A stretch of 64,000 nucleotides of DNA from an uncultured Roseobacter sp. (lineage in GTDB: Bacteria; Pseudomonadota; Alphaproteobacteria; Rhodobacterales; Rhodobacteraceae), in the NCBI RefSeq assembly GCF_947491795.1, contig NZ_CANLKW010000003.1, positions 868,001 to 932,000 of the forward strand. The letters are read 5' to 3'. Below, one piece after another: positions 1 to 8,545 of the stretch. Both the position numbers and the translations under genes were made by a program. The notes below the pieces were generated by a model. It was not told where the DNA came from. It saw only the letters and a list, made by a program, of their open reading frames with translations, and did no database searches. Positions within the stretch are counted from its first letter, which is position 1, and every line of letters begins with the position of its first letter.

Positions 1-162
1 ACCGACCCGGCACCGACGGCGGCTCTGGCCCCGCCGGACGCTGCGTCACTTTCGCGGCTGTGGCTTGACGACGCGGGCCTCTTCCGGCGAGAACGGCACA
101 CCCTGGGAGAGATGAGCCATGCATACACCTGCCATTACCGGAACCGGCGTTTTCACCCCTGA
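1..162 (+). CDS. possible 3' end of an upstream gene (partial, uncertain)
   Basis: Frame 1 is open from the window edge to a TGA at 160-162 and would overlap the next gene by 44 bases. Its first 37 codons look protein-like (balanced second positions, third positions mostly G or C), but the last part is rich in Tyr, His, Cys and Arg, as expected of a shadow of the next gene. Frame 2 is also open to a TGA at 113-115 but gives an Arg-rich peptide. I do not recognise either product. The region may simply hold the end of an unseen gene. Confidence 0.25.
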   Translation, partial: TDPAPTAALAPPDAASLSRLWLDDAGLFRRERHTLGEMSHAYTCHYRNRRFHP

Positions 163-1243
163 AAACGTGATCACCAACGCGGAACTGGTCACCGCCTTCA
201 ACGCATATGTGGACCTTTTCAACGCGGAACACGCGGACGACATCGCCGCAGGATCGGTGAGCGCCAAAGAGTATTCGTCCGAGGAATTCATCCTCAAGGC
301 ATCGGGCATCGAACAGCGCTATGTGATTGATAAAACAGGTGTTCTGGATCCGGAGGTGATGCACCCCCTGCTGCGCCAACGCAGTGATGACGAACCGTCA
401 CTGATGGCTGAAATGGGTATGGACGCCGCGCACAGGGCCCTGTCACAGGCGGGCATTGACGCCCGCGATGTTGATCTGGTGATCTGTGCGGCCTCCAATA
501 TGGAGCGCGCCTACCCCGCAATTGCCGTGGAAATTCAACAGCTTCTGGGTGCGGGCGGTTTTGCCTTTGACATGAACGTTGCCTGTTCCTCGGCCACGTT
601 TGGCATTCAGACCGCGGCGGATATGATCCGCGCGGGCTCTGTCCGGCGGGCTCTGGTGATCAACCCCGAGATCTGCTCCGCCCACCTGGAGTGGCGCGAC
701 CGGGACTGCCACTTCATCTTTGGCGACGTGGCCACAGCGACCCTGATCGAGCGCGCAGAAGACGCAACGGGCGCGTTTTTCGAGATCATTTCGACCCGCT
801 GCGCCACCGAATTTTCCAACAATATCCGCAACAATAACGGATACTTACGCCGCTCACGCCCTGCAGGGATGGTGGATCGGCGCGATATGCAGTTCATGCA
901 GAACGGCCGCAAGGTGTTCAAAGAAGTGCTGCCCATGGTTGCCGAACATATCGCAGCGCATATGCAGGGCGTCGGCACCGGTGCTGCGGATCTCAAACGT
1001 CTCTGGCTGCACCAGGCCAATAAAACTATGAACGATTTTATCGGAAAAAAAGTGCTCGGCCGCACGCCCGCGCCTCAGGAACAGCCGAATATCCTGCAGG
1101 ATTACGCCAATACGTCCTCGGCGGGCTCGATTATCGCGTTTTCAAAATATTCCGATGACATGGCCGACGGCGACATCGGCCTGATCTGCTCATTCGGGGC
1201 CGGATACTCCGTCGGATCGGTCCTGTTGCGCCGGCGGGGATAA
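119..1243 (+). CDS. beta-ketoacyl-ACP synthase III family protein (FabH/DarB-like)
   Basis: A thiolase-fold condensing enzyme of 374 residues. The FabH-type catalytic triad is visible: Cys156 in NVACSSATFG, His298 in LWLHQANKT and Asn331 in DYANTSSAG. Family members join an acyl-CoA or acyl group to malonyl-ACP by decarboxylative Claisen condensation in the cytoplasm. It is about 50 residues longer than housekeeping FabH (usually near 320). It also has an insertion in the N-terminal third, as in the long DarB-like group, so it is probably a second specialised paralogue. GGGAGAG lies 7 bases before the ATG. It stands alone, convergent with a CII-like regulator, and no fatty-acid gene is beside it, so the substrate is unknown. 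Confidence 0.85.
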   Translation: MHTPAITGTGVFTPENVITNAELVTAFNAYVDLFNAEHADDIAAGSVSAKEYSSEEFILKASGIEQRYVIDKTGVLDPEVMHPLLRQRSDDEPSLMAEMGMDAAHRALSQAGIDARDVDLVICAASNMERAYPAIAVEIQQLLGAGGFAFDMNVACSSATFGIQTAADMIRAGSVRRALVINPEICSAHLEWRDRDCHFIFGDVATATLIERAEDATGAFFEIISTRCATEFSNNIRNNNGYLRRSRPAGMVDRRDMQFMQNGRKVFKEVLPMVAEHIAAHMQGVGTGAADLKRLWLHQANKTMNDFIGKKVLGRTPAPQEQPNILQDYANTSSAGSIIAFSKYSDDMADGDIGLICSFGAGYSVGSVLLRRRG

Positions 1244-1257
1244 GCCCGCAACCCGCC

Positions 1258-1722
1258 TCAGGCGCCCCCGTGGTCCTGCTCCAGGTGCAGCTTCATATCG
1301 ACCAGAACCTGCTGCAGCATCGTGGTCTCTTTCAGCAGGCGTTTGGCCTCGTTGATGGTGATTTTGCCGTCTTCCATAGACTGCTGATATTCAGCCATCA
1401 GCATCGCAAACCGTTGACTTAACGCGATAACATCGCTGTTCACGCCCCCGGGCCGCTCTTCATTCGGGCGGCGCTCATCGTATTGGAGAGACGTGCCCGA
1501 AAGCTCGGCCAGCGCCCCGGTGACATGCGGATACCCGGACGCCTTTTCCAACAGCGCAACTGTCTCGATGGGCATGAACCGGTCAGCATGTTCGTCGTGA
1601 TCTGAATAGTAGCGGCCAAGCGTCGCCTTGGACTTTCCGGTCACCCGGCAGGCCTGCTCAATGCCCACATCCTTGACCAGAGCCTCGGTATGTTTTTTCA
1701 GATATCGCCCGATCGCAGTCAT
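1258..1722 (-). CDS. CII-like (Phage_CP76-type) small helical regulator
   Basis: This 154-residue protein has an N-terminal helix-turn-helix-like segment (CRVTGKSKATLGRYYSD, about residues 25-42). A helical C-terminus follows (LSQRFAMLMAEYQQS ... NEAKRLLKET). The layout resembles the phage CII regulatory family. The start at 1722 is chosen because GGAAGG lies 8 bases upstream; an in-frame extension to 1788 has no such site. No other phage gene is near, so it looks like a resident chromosomal regulator rather than part of a prophage. Its target is unknown. It is transcribed divergently from tdk, across the structured intergenic region at 1883-1951. The family assignment is by pattern only. Confidence 0.6.
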   Translation of the reverse strand: MTAIGRYLKKHTEALVKDVGIEQACRVTGKSKATLGRYYSDHDEHADRFMPIETVALLEKASGYPHVTGALAELSGTSLQYDERRPNEERPGGVNSDVIALSQRFAMLMAEYQQSMEDGKITINEAKRLLKETTMLQQVLVDMKLHLEQDHGGA

Positions 1723-1882
1723 AAAGTTCACCTTCCCCACCCGTATCAGCCAGAAAACCATTGAGAAATCTGTTCTGGCTTTCCCCATTAATCGGATGGC
1801 AGGGAAATGTCATTTATAAAAACGCACCCACGTGTACTGGGGGTTTATGAGTGGCCGGCTTCCCGCAGCCGGTAATTTGGTA

Positions 1883-1951
1883 GGAGCAGCGCTGCGCTCT
1901 GTTCATACGGGAGAACAGTCCGGCCCCCGCCGGATGTTGCGCAGCTGCTCC
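1883..1951 (+). ncRNA. candidate structured leader RNA (three-way junction) before tdk
   Basis: The sequence folds on paper into a compact three-way junction. P1 pairs 1883-1890 with 1944-1951 (8 bp) and 1893-1897 with 1939-1943 (5 bp), leaving a GC bulge at 1891-1892. P2 pairs 1899-1904 with 1913-1918. P3 pairs 1919-1924 with 1929-1934. The junction has almost no unpaired bases (1 + 0 + 4). It lies 55 bases before the tdk start in the 284-bp region between two divergent genes, so either strand could be the transcribed one. I match it to no known riboswitch or sRNA. Confidence 0.4.
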
Positions 1952-2006
1952 CCTTTGCCCTTCCGGCGGCTTGCGAGCCCCGCTGGCAAGGCCTATCAAG
2001 CAGTGT

Positions 2007-2591
2007 ATGGCCAAGCTCTACTTCCACTACTCCACCATGAATGCCGGCAAATCGACAGTGCTTTTGCAGGCCGCGCACAACTACCGGGAACGGGGGATGG
2101 TGCCGTATCTGCTGACCGCGCGATTCGACAACAGAGCCGGTGACGGCAAGATCGCCTCGCGCATTGGCATCGGTCAGCCGGCGGATACCTTTGAAGAAGG
2201 GGACGATCTGTTTGAGCGGCTGCGGCTGCGCCAGGCAGAAGGTCCGATGGCCTGTGTTTTCGTGGATGAGGCACAGTTTTTATCACGCGACCAGGTCTGG
2301 CAGCTGGCGCGCGCGGTTGACGATCTGAAGGTGCCCGTGATGTGCTTTGGACTGCGCGTCGATTTTCGCGGCGAGCTGTTCCCCGGCTCTGCAACTCTCC
2401 TCGCTCTTGCCGATGAGATGCGTGAAGTGCGCACCATCTGTCACTGCGGAAAAAAAGCCACGATGGTCGTCCGGATGGATGCCAACGGCAAGGCCCTGCG
2501 CGATGGTGCTCAGGTGCAGATCGGCGGGAACGAAACCTATATTTCTCTGTGCCGCCGACACTGGCGGGAAGCCGTCGGCGACACGGGCTAG
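2007..2591 (+). CDS. tdk: thymidine kinase
   Basis: Type II thymidine kinase of 194 residues, the normal length. It phosphorylates thymidine (and deoxyuridine) with ATP in the pyrimidine salvage pathway. The N-terminal P-loop is STMNAGKST (residues 9-17). The catalytic base is Glu88 in VDEAQF. Zinc-ligand positions appear as TICHCGKKA and SLCRRHW, and the substrate-binding GGNETYISLC segment is near the C-terminus. The start at 2007 is chosen because family members begin at MAKLYF; the ribosome site (AAGG) is weak. Its stop codon shares the palindrome CTAG with the stop of the convergent dehydrogenase gene. Confidence 0.93.
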   Translation: MAKLYFHYSTMNAGKSTVLLQAAHNYRERGMVPYLLTARFDNRAGDGKIASRIGIGQPADTFEEGDDLFERLRLRQAEGPMACVFVDEAQFLSRDQVWQLARAVDDLKVPVMCFGLRVDFRGELFPGSATLLALADEMREVRTICHCGKKATMVVRMDANGKALRDGAQVQIGGNETYISLCRRHWREAVGDTG

Positions 2592-3541
2592 ACAGCGTTC
2601 GGCAGTGGTTTACCGTCAAAAAACGCCACCAGATTGTCGACGCTCATCAGTCCCATATCCTCGCGAACCTCAAGTGCCGCCGTCCCGATATGCGGCAACA
2701 ACACCACATTCTCGAGCCTCTTGAGCGCTTCCGGGACCGAGGGTTCGAACTCGTAGACATCGAGGCCCGCCCCGCCGATGCGCCCGGTCTGCAATGCATC
2801 GATCAGGGCCGCCTCTTCAACGACATTGCCGCGCGCGATGTTGATCAGATGGGCATGCGGCCGCATGGCCGCAAGAACCTCTGCATTGATCAGATGATGC
2901 GTCTCAGCGCCGCCTGGAACGGCCAGAACCAGCACATCCACTGACCCGGCCAGAGCCTTCAGGCTTTCGGCACGGGACGCCGGAAAACTCAGTTCTTTGG
3001 GCGACCGGCTGTGATAGGCCACCTTCATGCCGAACCCATCATGACAACGCCTGGCGATGGCCTGCCCGATGCGCCCCATTCCGACAATGCCCACCGTTTT
3101 GCCGCCCAGGTGCATCCCCAGAAGCTGCGTCGGATGCCAGCCTTCCCAGGCACCTGCGCGGACCAAGCGCTCGCCCTCGCCTGCGCGACGCGCACTCATC
3201 AGCATCAGCGTCATGGCCGTGTCGGCCGTGGCGTCTGTCACAGCACCAGGCGTGTTGGACACGGCAATGCCCGCGGTACGGGCTGCATCTGTATCGATAT
3301 GGTTGTAGCCCACTCCAAAATTGGCCAATACCCTGCAGCGCGCATCAGGCACGGCTGCAAAAACCTCTGCAGAAAACAAATCACCCAGCGTCGGAACGAC
3401 ACCGTCAAAATCGCGCAGCGCTGCCTGCATTTCCTCGGTGCTCAGAGGACCGGTTTCAGGACGGACGGTCAGATCAAACCTGTCGCGGGCGGCGGCCTGG
3501 ACACGTTCCGGCAGCGGGCGGCTCATGAAAATCCGGGTCAA
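2588..3541 (-). CDS. D-isomer-specific 2-hydroxyacid dehydrogenase (glyoxylate/hydroxypyruvate reductase type)
   Basis: NAD(P)-dependent oxidoreductase of 317 residues. The Rossmann motif GIVGMGRIGQAIARR lies near residue 150. The catalytic Arg is in INIARGNVV, the Glu in VYEFEP and the His in LLPHIGTA. The N-terminal half carries ANFGVGYNHID, typical of glyoxylate or hydroxypyruvate reductases, which reduce these acids to glycolate or glycerate. It begins with a TTG that overlaps the csaA stop (TTGA). An ATG at 3526 is the alternative, but homologues usually have the MTRIFMSRPLP-like start. It is the last gene of a proC-csaA-dehydrogenase unit. The exact substrate is not determinable. Confidence 0.88.
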   Translation of the reverse strand: MTRIFMSRPLPERVQAAARDRFDLTVRPETGPLSTEEMQAALRDFDGVVPTLGDLFSAEVFAAVPDARCRVLANFGVGYNHIDTDAARTAGIAVSNTPGAVTDATADTAMTLMLMSARRAGEGERLVRAGAWEGWHPTQLLGMHLGGKTVGIVGMGRIGQAIARRCHDGFGMKVAYHSRSPKELSFPASRAESLKALAGSVDVLVLAVPGGAETHHLINAEVLAAMRPHAHLINIARGNVVEEAALIDALQTGRIGGAGLDVYEFEPSVPEALKRLENVVLLPHIGTAALEVREDMGLMSVDNLVAFFDGKPLPNAV

Positions 3542-3876
3542 TGCATCCGCCCTCCGTCGGGCACCGGGTGGTCCGGGCTCAGTAACACGACCTCTCCGTT
3601 CTCATCGGCAACCCCCAGCAACAGGACCTCGGACATAAACGGGCCAATCTGTCTGGGCGGAAAATTCACCACCGCCATCACCTGTTTGCCAACAAGCGTC
3701 TCCGGGTCATAGTGCGCCGTTATCTGGGCAGAGGTCTTTTTCTCGCCAATATCCGTCCCAAAATCGATCCAGACTTTGAGCGCAGGTTTGCGAGCCTCCG
3801 GGAATGGTTCGGCGCGCAGCACAGTGCCTTTGCGGATATCCACTGCCATAAAATCATCGAATGTAATCTCAGCCAT
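3538..3876 (-). CDS. csaA: CsaA-type tRNA-binding protein / export chaperone
   Basis: A single tRNA_bind (OB-fold) domain protein of 112 residues. The pattern DIRKGTVLRAEPFPEARKPALK near the N-terminus and VVNFPPRQIGPFMSEVLLLG in the middle is typical of CsaA, a homodimer proposed to assist protein export and shown to bind tRNA. It is joined to its neighbours: its start overlaps the proC end by 8 bases, and its stop overlaps the next start. The length is that of the family. Which role applies here (chaperone or tRNA binding) cannot be told from sequence. Confidence 0.88.
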   Translation of the reverse strand: MAEITFDDFMAVDIRKGTVLRAEPFPEARKPALKVWIDFGTDIGEKKTSAQITAHYDPETLVGKQVMAVVNFPPRQIGPFMSEVLLLGVADENGEVVLLSPDHPVPDGGRMH

Positions 3877-4684
3877 CTGCCAGCTCTCTTGATCTTTCTG
3901 TTGCTGCCTTTACTGCGCGTTTCAGCAAAGCAGGAAATCCGTTATCTGCATCCATCAGCACTTCGAGTGCCGCCTGTGTCGTGCCGTTGGGTGATGTCAC
4001 ATTGACGCGCAGCTGGTCCGGGCCAACATCTGCGTCGCGCGCCAGAGCGCCCGCACCGGCCACTGTCGCCGTGGCCAGTTTCATTGCCAGTTCAGGGGAA
4101 AGACCCTCTGCCACACCGGCGGCAGCCATCGTTTCAATCATGTGAAAAACATAGGCCGGGCCTGAACCGCTGACACCGGTCACGGCATCAATATCCGCCT
4201 CTGTCTGGAGCCGGACGACCTCCCCGACAGCGCTCAGCAGCGTTTCGGCCTCTTCCATTGCCCGCGTCCCGGCTGCGCTGTTGCCGACAATCGCTGTGAT
4301 CCCCTGAGAGATTGCAGCAGGTGTGTTGGGCATGGCGCGTACGATGGGTGTCTGCGCGCCAAGTATCTGTTCAAAATACCGGATCGTGATCCCCGCGGCG
4401 ACGCTGACAAAAACCGTGTCTGAATTGCCCATGGCCTTGAGGGAGGGGAGCGCATCTGCCATCATCTGCGGCTTTACCGCAACCAGCACAATGGCGGGCT
4501 TTTCCGGCAGCTCTGCGTTCAGGTGGACGCCCGTGCCCTGCAACCAGTCAGACGGAAACGGATCACTGACAAAAACCGATGCAGGTGGCAGGCCCCGGTT
4601 CAGCCAGCCCTGAAGCATGGCCGATCCCATCTTTCCGCATCCAAGCAGCACAAGTCCTTGGCGCGCAATCCGGCTTTTGTTCAT
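3869..4684 (-). CDS. proC: pyrroline-5-carboxylate reductase
   Basis: Last step of proline biosynthesis: NAD(P)H-dependent reduction of pyrroline-5-carboxylate. The protein has 271 residues, the usual length. The N-terminal dinucleotide-binding motif is LLGCGKMGSAM. The family signature near residue 160-185 reads VTGVSGSGPAYVF, followed by the C-terminal VTSPNGTTQAALEVL dimer and substrate region. It is the first gene of a three-gene unit with csaA and the hydroxyacid dehydrogenase. A YbjN gene lies 36 bases upstream on the same strand, so it may be co-transcribed. Confidence 0.95.
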   Translation of the reverse strand: MNKSRIARQGLVLLGCGKMGSAMLQGWLNRGLPPASVFVSDPFPSDWLQGTGVHLNAELPEKPAIVLVAVKPQMMADALPSLKAMGNSDTVFVSVAAGITIRYFEQILGAQTPIVRAMPNTPAAISQGITAIVGNSAAGTRAMEEAETLLSAVGEVVRLQTEADIDAVTGVSGSGPAYVFHMIETMAAAGVAEGLSPELAMKLATATVAGAGALARDADVGPDQLRVNVTSPNGTTQAALEVLMDADNGFPALLKRAVKAATERSRELADG

Positions 4685-4720
4685 GAGACCCCCAATTAAC
4701 TTTGTCTTCGGGGGTCAGGT

Positions 4721-5221
4721 TTACGCGCGCCCGTAGGCCTCTGCAATGGCCACCTGCAGCGCTTCGCTGGGGGTCCGGTCTCCCCATGCCAGCAGTTGCA
4801 GCGCCGGATAGTAACGCTCGGCGCTCATCACCGCCGCGCCGATCATGGTATCAATCTGCTCCGCGCTTGCCACATGGCCACCGGACAAAACCAGCCCGTA
4901 GCGGTAGACCATCAGTTTCTGCTCGTCCCAGTAGGTGAATGCACCCGCCCAGCACTGGTCATTGATGTGATTGAGCAGCTCATAGATCTGTGCTTGTTTT
5001 TCCTCTGGCGGTTCCATATCGAATGTACAGATCATCCGCAGTGTCTCGTCATAGGCCGACCAGGCCAGCGTCAGCGAGTAAGTGCGCCACTGTCCCTCAA
5101 CGGCCATCGCAATCTGTTCGTCGGAAATCCGGTCAAAATCCCACTCGTGATGGGCTGCCAGATGTTCAACGATGTCGATGGGGTGAATGTCTTCTTCCAG
5201 ATACTGCTCGGACAGGGCCAT
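4721..5221 (-). CDS. YbjN domain-containing protein
   Basis: A 166-residue cytoplasmic protein of the YbjN family (type III secretion chaperone-like fold). The pattern includes GQWRTYSLTLAW, LRMICTFDME and NDQCWAGAFTYWDEQKLMVYRYGL. In alphaproteobacteria this gene often sits beside proC, as here. The molecular role is not established; E. coli YbjN affects motility and stress phenotypes. An AGAGGTG site precedes the ATG. Confidence 0.85.
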   Translation of the reverse strand: MALSEQYLEEDIHPIDIVEHLAAHHEWDFDRISDEQIAMAVEGQWRTYSLTLAWSAYDETLRMICTFDMEPPEEKQAQIYELLNHINDQCWAGAFTYWDEQKLMVYRYGLVLSGGHVASAEQIDTMIGAAVMSAERYYPALQLLAWGDRTPSEALQVAIAEAYGRA

Positions 5222-5517
5222 AGATACACCTCTTTTGTCGCTCTGGCGATGGAGGCAGGGTGCGCCCCCAGGAACCAGGTGCCTGCGCTATGGATCGGGG
5301 CGATCCCCTCGACCCATACAGGATATGGTGCTGTGCCAGCGCCAGTGTGACAACCCCTTTTATTGCGGGTTAACACAATAAGTTGTGGATATCGTATGAA
5401 TCGGCCCAAAATCTCCGCAACCGTTAACACTTGGCACGGGGGTAAAGAATTTGTTCACCGGCTGGCCGGGTATTTTGGATTAACGCATGAGCTATTGGTT
5501 GTCTGGCAGCGACGCGG
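5222..5517. other. intergenic region between YbjN and UbiK genes
   Basis: No gene is recognised in these 296 bases. The only structure noticed is a short palindrome, GGATCG-GGG-CGATCC, at 5292-5306. The right part is relatively AT-rich and contains two GTTAAC sequences. The region should hold the promoter of the leftward YbjN-proC genes and the 3' end of the ubiK transcript. Confidence 0.5.
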
Positions 5518-5760
5518 TCAGCCTTTGGCTTCGAGGGCGTCGAGACGTGCCTTCAGCGCTTCGTTCTCCTCGCGGGCTTTCTGCGCCATGCTGCGCACCG
5601 CGTCGAACTCCTCGCGGGTAACGAAATCGCGGTCCGCGAGCCAGCGGTCCACAAGGCTTTTCATCGCCGTCTCGGCCTCTTCCCGCGCGCCCTGAGCCAC
5701 ACCCATTGCGTTGGTCATAAGCTGTGAAATGTCGTCGAACATTTTGTTGCGCGTCTGCAT
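5518..5760 (-). CDS. ubiK: UbiK family accessory factor (YqiC/BMFP)
   Basis: An 80-residue helical protein. It has the BMFP layout: [14 protein letters not shown] at the N-terminus, then a long helix ending in a short heptad coiled coil ([15 protein letters not shown]). In E. coli, UbiK helps assemble the ubiquinone biosynthesis complex with UbiJ. The start at 5760 gives [10 protein letters not shown]; the second Met (5742) is also possible. A much longer open frame runs upstream to 6642, but that part is antisense to lgt and is not coding. It is divergent from lgt. Confidence 0.85.
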   Translation of the reverse strand: MQTRNKMFDDISQLMTNAMGVAQGAREEAETAMKSLVDRWLADRDFVTREEFDAVRSMAQKAREENEALKARLDALEAKG

Positions 5761-5853
5761 GCCATGTCTCCGTTGTGCTGCACAGCTAATATGGGGTCGA
5801 TTGAAGGCGCCTGCAAGGTTGACTTCCGCATCCCGGCGCGGGCAATTGAGCGC

Positions 5854-6738
5854 ATGCACGCAGTGATCCCGTTTCCAGACATATCCCCCGAAATCTTTTC
5901 CATCTCTGTTTTCGGGTTTGAACTGGCCCTGCGCTGGTACGCGATGGCCTATATCGTGGGCATCGTGATCGGCTGGCGGCTGGTTATCGCGGCGCTGCGC
6001 CGGCCCGCCCTGTGGCGCAGCCAGACCCCCCCTGTGACACCCACCCAGATCGAGGACCTGCTGACCTGGATCATCCTGGGGGTGATCATCGGTGGCCGAC
6101 TGGGATATGTGGCTTTTTATCAGCGCGCCTACTACCTGGAAAATCACGGTGAAATCCTGGCTGTCTGGCAGGGGGGCATGGCCTTTCACGGCGGTCTGCT
6201 GGGAGTTGTGGTCGCTGCATTTCTCTATGCCCGGCGGCAAAACCTGCCGATGACGGGCCTTGCAGATGCGATTGCGCTTGGCGTGCCGCCCGGTCTGTTG
6301 CTGGGGCGGCTGGCCAACTTCATCAACGGAGAGCTTTGGGGCCGGCCCACTGATCTTCCCTGGGGCGTTGTTTTTCCCGGTCCGGACGCGCAGTTCTGCC
6401 CCGATGTCACTGGTCTTTGCGCGCGGCACCCGTCCCAGCTTTATGAGGCGGGGCTGGAAGGTGTTGTTCTGGGCGCGCTGCTGATCTGGATGGTCTGGCG
6501 ATCCGGGGCGCTGCATCGCCCGGGCCTCGTCGCGGGGACGTTTTTCGCAGGCTACGGGCTTTCCCGCTTTGTTGTGGAGTTTGTGCGCCAGCCGGACGCG
6601 CATTTTGTCTCTCCCGGCAATCCGCTGGGTCTGGCATGGCATATCGGCGGCTGGGGGCTGACCATGGGTCAGATACTGTCCCTTCCAATGATACTGGCCG
6701 GTCTGTGGCTGATACAGCGGGCACGGCGCACGACATGA
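5854..6738 (+). CDS. lgt: prolipoprotein diacylglyceryl transferase
   Basis: Inner-membrane enzyme that moves diacylglycerol from phosphatidylglycerol to the lipobox Cys of prolipoproteins. The 294-residue product has about seven hydrophobic segments and the Lgt signature [21 protein letters not shown]. It also carries [13 protein letters not shown] and the C-terminal [24 protein letters not shown]. The start at 5854 ([15 protein letters not shown]) fits Rhodobacteraceae homologues. An upstream in-frame ATG at 5764 would add 30 unlikely residues. The ribosome site is weak. Its stop overlaps the midA-like start (ATGA), so the two are translationally coupled. Confidence 0.94.
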   Translation: MHAVIPFPDISPEIFSISVFGFELALRWYAMAYIVGIVIGWRLVIAALRRPALWRSQTPPVTPTQIEDLLTWIILGVIIGGRLGYVAFYQRAYYLENHGEILAVWQGGMAFHGGLLGVVVAAFLYARRQNLPMTGLADAIALGVPPGLLLGRLANFINGELWGRPTDLPWGVVFPGPDAQFCPDVTGLCARHPSQLYEAGLEGVVLGALLIWMVWRSGALHRPGLVAGTFFAGYGLSRFVVEFVRQPDAHFVSPGNPLGLAWHIGGWGLTMGQILSLPMILAGLWLIQRARRTT

Positions 6739-7793
6739 GCCTGAGCGATCTGCTGAAAGCGCGTATCGCCGCTGACGGTCCGATTTCTGTTGCCGAATAC
6801 ATGCACGAATGCCTGCTGCATCCGGAGTTCGGCTACTATGTGACCCGCGAGCCTTTCGGACGCGCGGGAGATTTTGTGACAGCGCCCGAAATCAGCCAGA
6901 TGTTCGGTGAACTGATCGGCCTCGCGCTGGCACAGGCGTGGTGCGATCAGGGCAGTCCCTCTCCTTTTACACTGGCCGAGGCAGGTCCGGGGCGCGGAAC
7001 GCTCATGGCCGATATTCTGCGTGCCGCGGGTCAGGTGCCAGGGTTTATAGATGCAGCCCGGGTGACACTGATCGAGGCCTCGGACAGACTGCGCAATGTT
7101 CAGCGAGAGACCATCGCAGGCGTTGATCTGCATTTTCTGGAGAGTTGTGACGCCCTGCCGGAGGCCCCGCTGTTTCTTGTGGCAAATGAGTTTTTCGATG
7201 CCCTGCCCATAAGACAGTTTCACCGTAGCGACGCTCACTGGCGCGAACAGCAGGTCGGGCTGCAGAACGGAAGACTGTCCTTTGGGCTCGGGCCGGAACT
7301 GCCACAGCCCGCGCTCAGTGCCCGTTTGGACGATACCGCCCCGGGCGATATCGTGGAATACTGCCCCGCCGCCGCCCCAGTAGCCGAGATGGTGGGCCGC
7401 CGCATTTCCGAGCACGGCGGCGTTGCACTGATCATTGACTATGGCGACTGGCACAGCCTGGGCGACACCCTGCAGGCCCTGCAGGACCACAACCCCGCCG
7501 ATCCGATTGCGGCTCCGGGCACTGCCGACATTACCGCTCATGTGGATTTCGAAGCACTGAGTATTGCCGCACCCTGCGCGCATACAAAACCGACGCCACA
7601 GGGCGTTTTTCTGGAACGCCTTGGGATTACAGCACGCGCGCGGGCCCTGGCTGCCGGACTGAGCGGTGACGCGCTTGAGCAGCATATCGCTGCACATCGC
7701 CGCTTGACGCACCCGGAGGAAATGGGAAACCTGTTCAAAGTTCTCGGGTTGTTTCCCGAAAATGGCTCTCCGCCACCGGGACTGGATGCATGA
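6735..7793 (+). CDS. class I SAM-dependent methyltransferase, MidA/NDUFAF7 family (DUF185)
   Basis: A 352-residue homologue of mitochondrial complex I assembly factor NDUFAF7 (MidA), which methylates an Arg of the NDUFS2 subunit. Visible family marks are [25 protein letters not shown] near the start, the SAM-binding [17 protein letters not shown], and [14 protein letters not shown]. The start is the ATG at 6735 that overlaps the lgt stop. The stop overlaps the pgeF start in the same way, so lgt, this gene and pgeF form a tight operon. A role in complex I assembly is inferred from the family. Confidence 0.9.
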   Translation: MSLSDLLKARIAADGPISVAEYMHECLLHPEFGYYVTREPFGRAGDFVTAPEISQMFGELIGLALAQAWCDQGSPSPFTLAEAGPGRGTLMADILRAAGQVPGFIDAARVTLIEASDRLRNVQRETIAGVDLHFLESCDALPEAPLFLVANEFFDALPIRQFHRSDAHWREQQVGLQNGRLSFGLGPELPQPALSARLDDTAPGDIVEYCPAAAPVAEMVGRRISEHGGVALIIDYGDWHSLGDTLQALQDHNPADPIAAPGTADITAHVDFEALSIAAPCAHTKPTPQGVFLERLGITARARALAAGLSGDALEQHIAAHRRLTHPEEMGNLFKVLGLFPENGSPPPGLDA

Positions 7794-8545
7794 CACTCGA
7801 AATTCTGACCAGTGACGCCCTTTCCGCCGTCAGACACGGTTTTTTCACACGTCGGGGCGGGGCGTCCTCGGGCGTATTCGAGGGGCTGAACTGCGGCACA
7901 GGCAGTTCGGATCAAACCGAAATCGTCGCCATCAACCGGGCGCGGGTGGCTGCTGCCATGGAAGTTGCCCCGGATCATCTGGTCGGCGTGCATCAGGTGC
8001 ATTCGGCAACTGTGGTCACAGTGGATGCACCATCAGAGAAAAAGCAAAAAGCAGACGGTCTTGTTACGTCGACGCCCGGCATCGCTCTGTCCGTTCTGAC
8101 CGCCGATTGCCAGCCTGTGCTGTTTGCCGATACCAGAGCGGGGGTTGTAGGAGCAGCGCATGCAGGATGGCGCGGCGCGCTGGATGGCATTCTGGAAGCA
8201 ACCGTCGATGCCATGGTGGCTGCCGGGGCAGACCGTGCCAGTATCAGCGCCGTGATCGGGCCCTCCATTTCACAAGCTGCATATGAGGTTGGACCGGAGT
8301 TTTTCGAAACCTTCATCGCCGAGGACCAAGACTTCACCCGCTTTTTTGCCAACGGAGAAGGCGACAGGATGCATTTCGATCTGCCCGCATTCGGCTTGTA
8401 CCGGTTGCGCGCGGCCGGGATCGGCTCTGCAGAGTGGACACGGCATTGCACCTACGCAGATCCCGACCGGTTTTTCTCCTACCGACGGAGCACACATGCA
8501 CGCGAAGCTGACTATGGCAGGCTGATCGCCGCGATAGCGCTTTGA
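7790..8545 (+). CDS. pgeF: PgeF/YfiH family protein (peptidoglycan editing factor, LACC1-like)
   Basis: A 251-residue protein of the YfiH/DUF152 family. The metal-site residues are present in HQVHSATV, LTADCQPVLF and GAAHAGWRGAL. Family members have been described as a purine nucleoside phosphorylase or adenosine deaminase (LACC1-like). In E. coli the protein keeps L-Ser out of UDP-MurNAc peptides. It is the third gene of the lgt operon, with its ATG overlapping the previous stop. A large imperfect inverted repeat begins at its stop codon. Confidence 0.9.
   Translation: MTLEILTSDALSAVRHGFFTRRGGASSGVFEGLNCGTGSSDQTEIVAINRARVAAAMEVAPDHLVGVHQVHSATVVTVDAPSEKKQKADGLVTSTPGIALSVLTADCQPVLFADTRAGVVGAAHAGWRGALDGILEATVDAMVAAGADRASISAVIGPSISQAAYEVGPEFFETFIAEDQDFTRFFANGEGDRMHFDLPAFGLYRLRAAGIGSAEWTRHCTYADPDRFFSYRRSTHAREADYGRLIAAIAL

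Noticed and set aside
1258..1722. Prophage remnant
   Set aside because: The CII-like gene has no integrase, attachment repeat or phage structural gene around it.
5761..6642. Upstream extension of the UbiK frame to 374 codons
   Set aside because: The extension lies wholly opposite lgt and is Pro/Gln/His-rich; UbiK proteins are about 80 residues.
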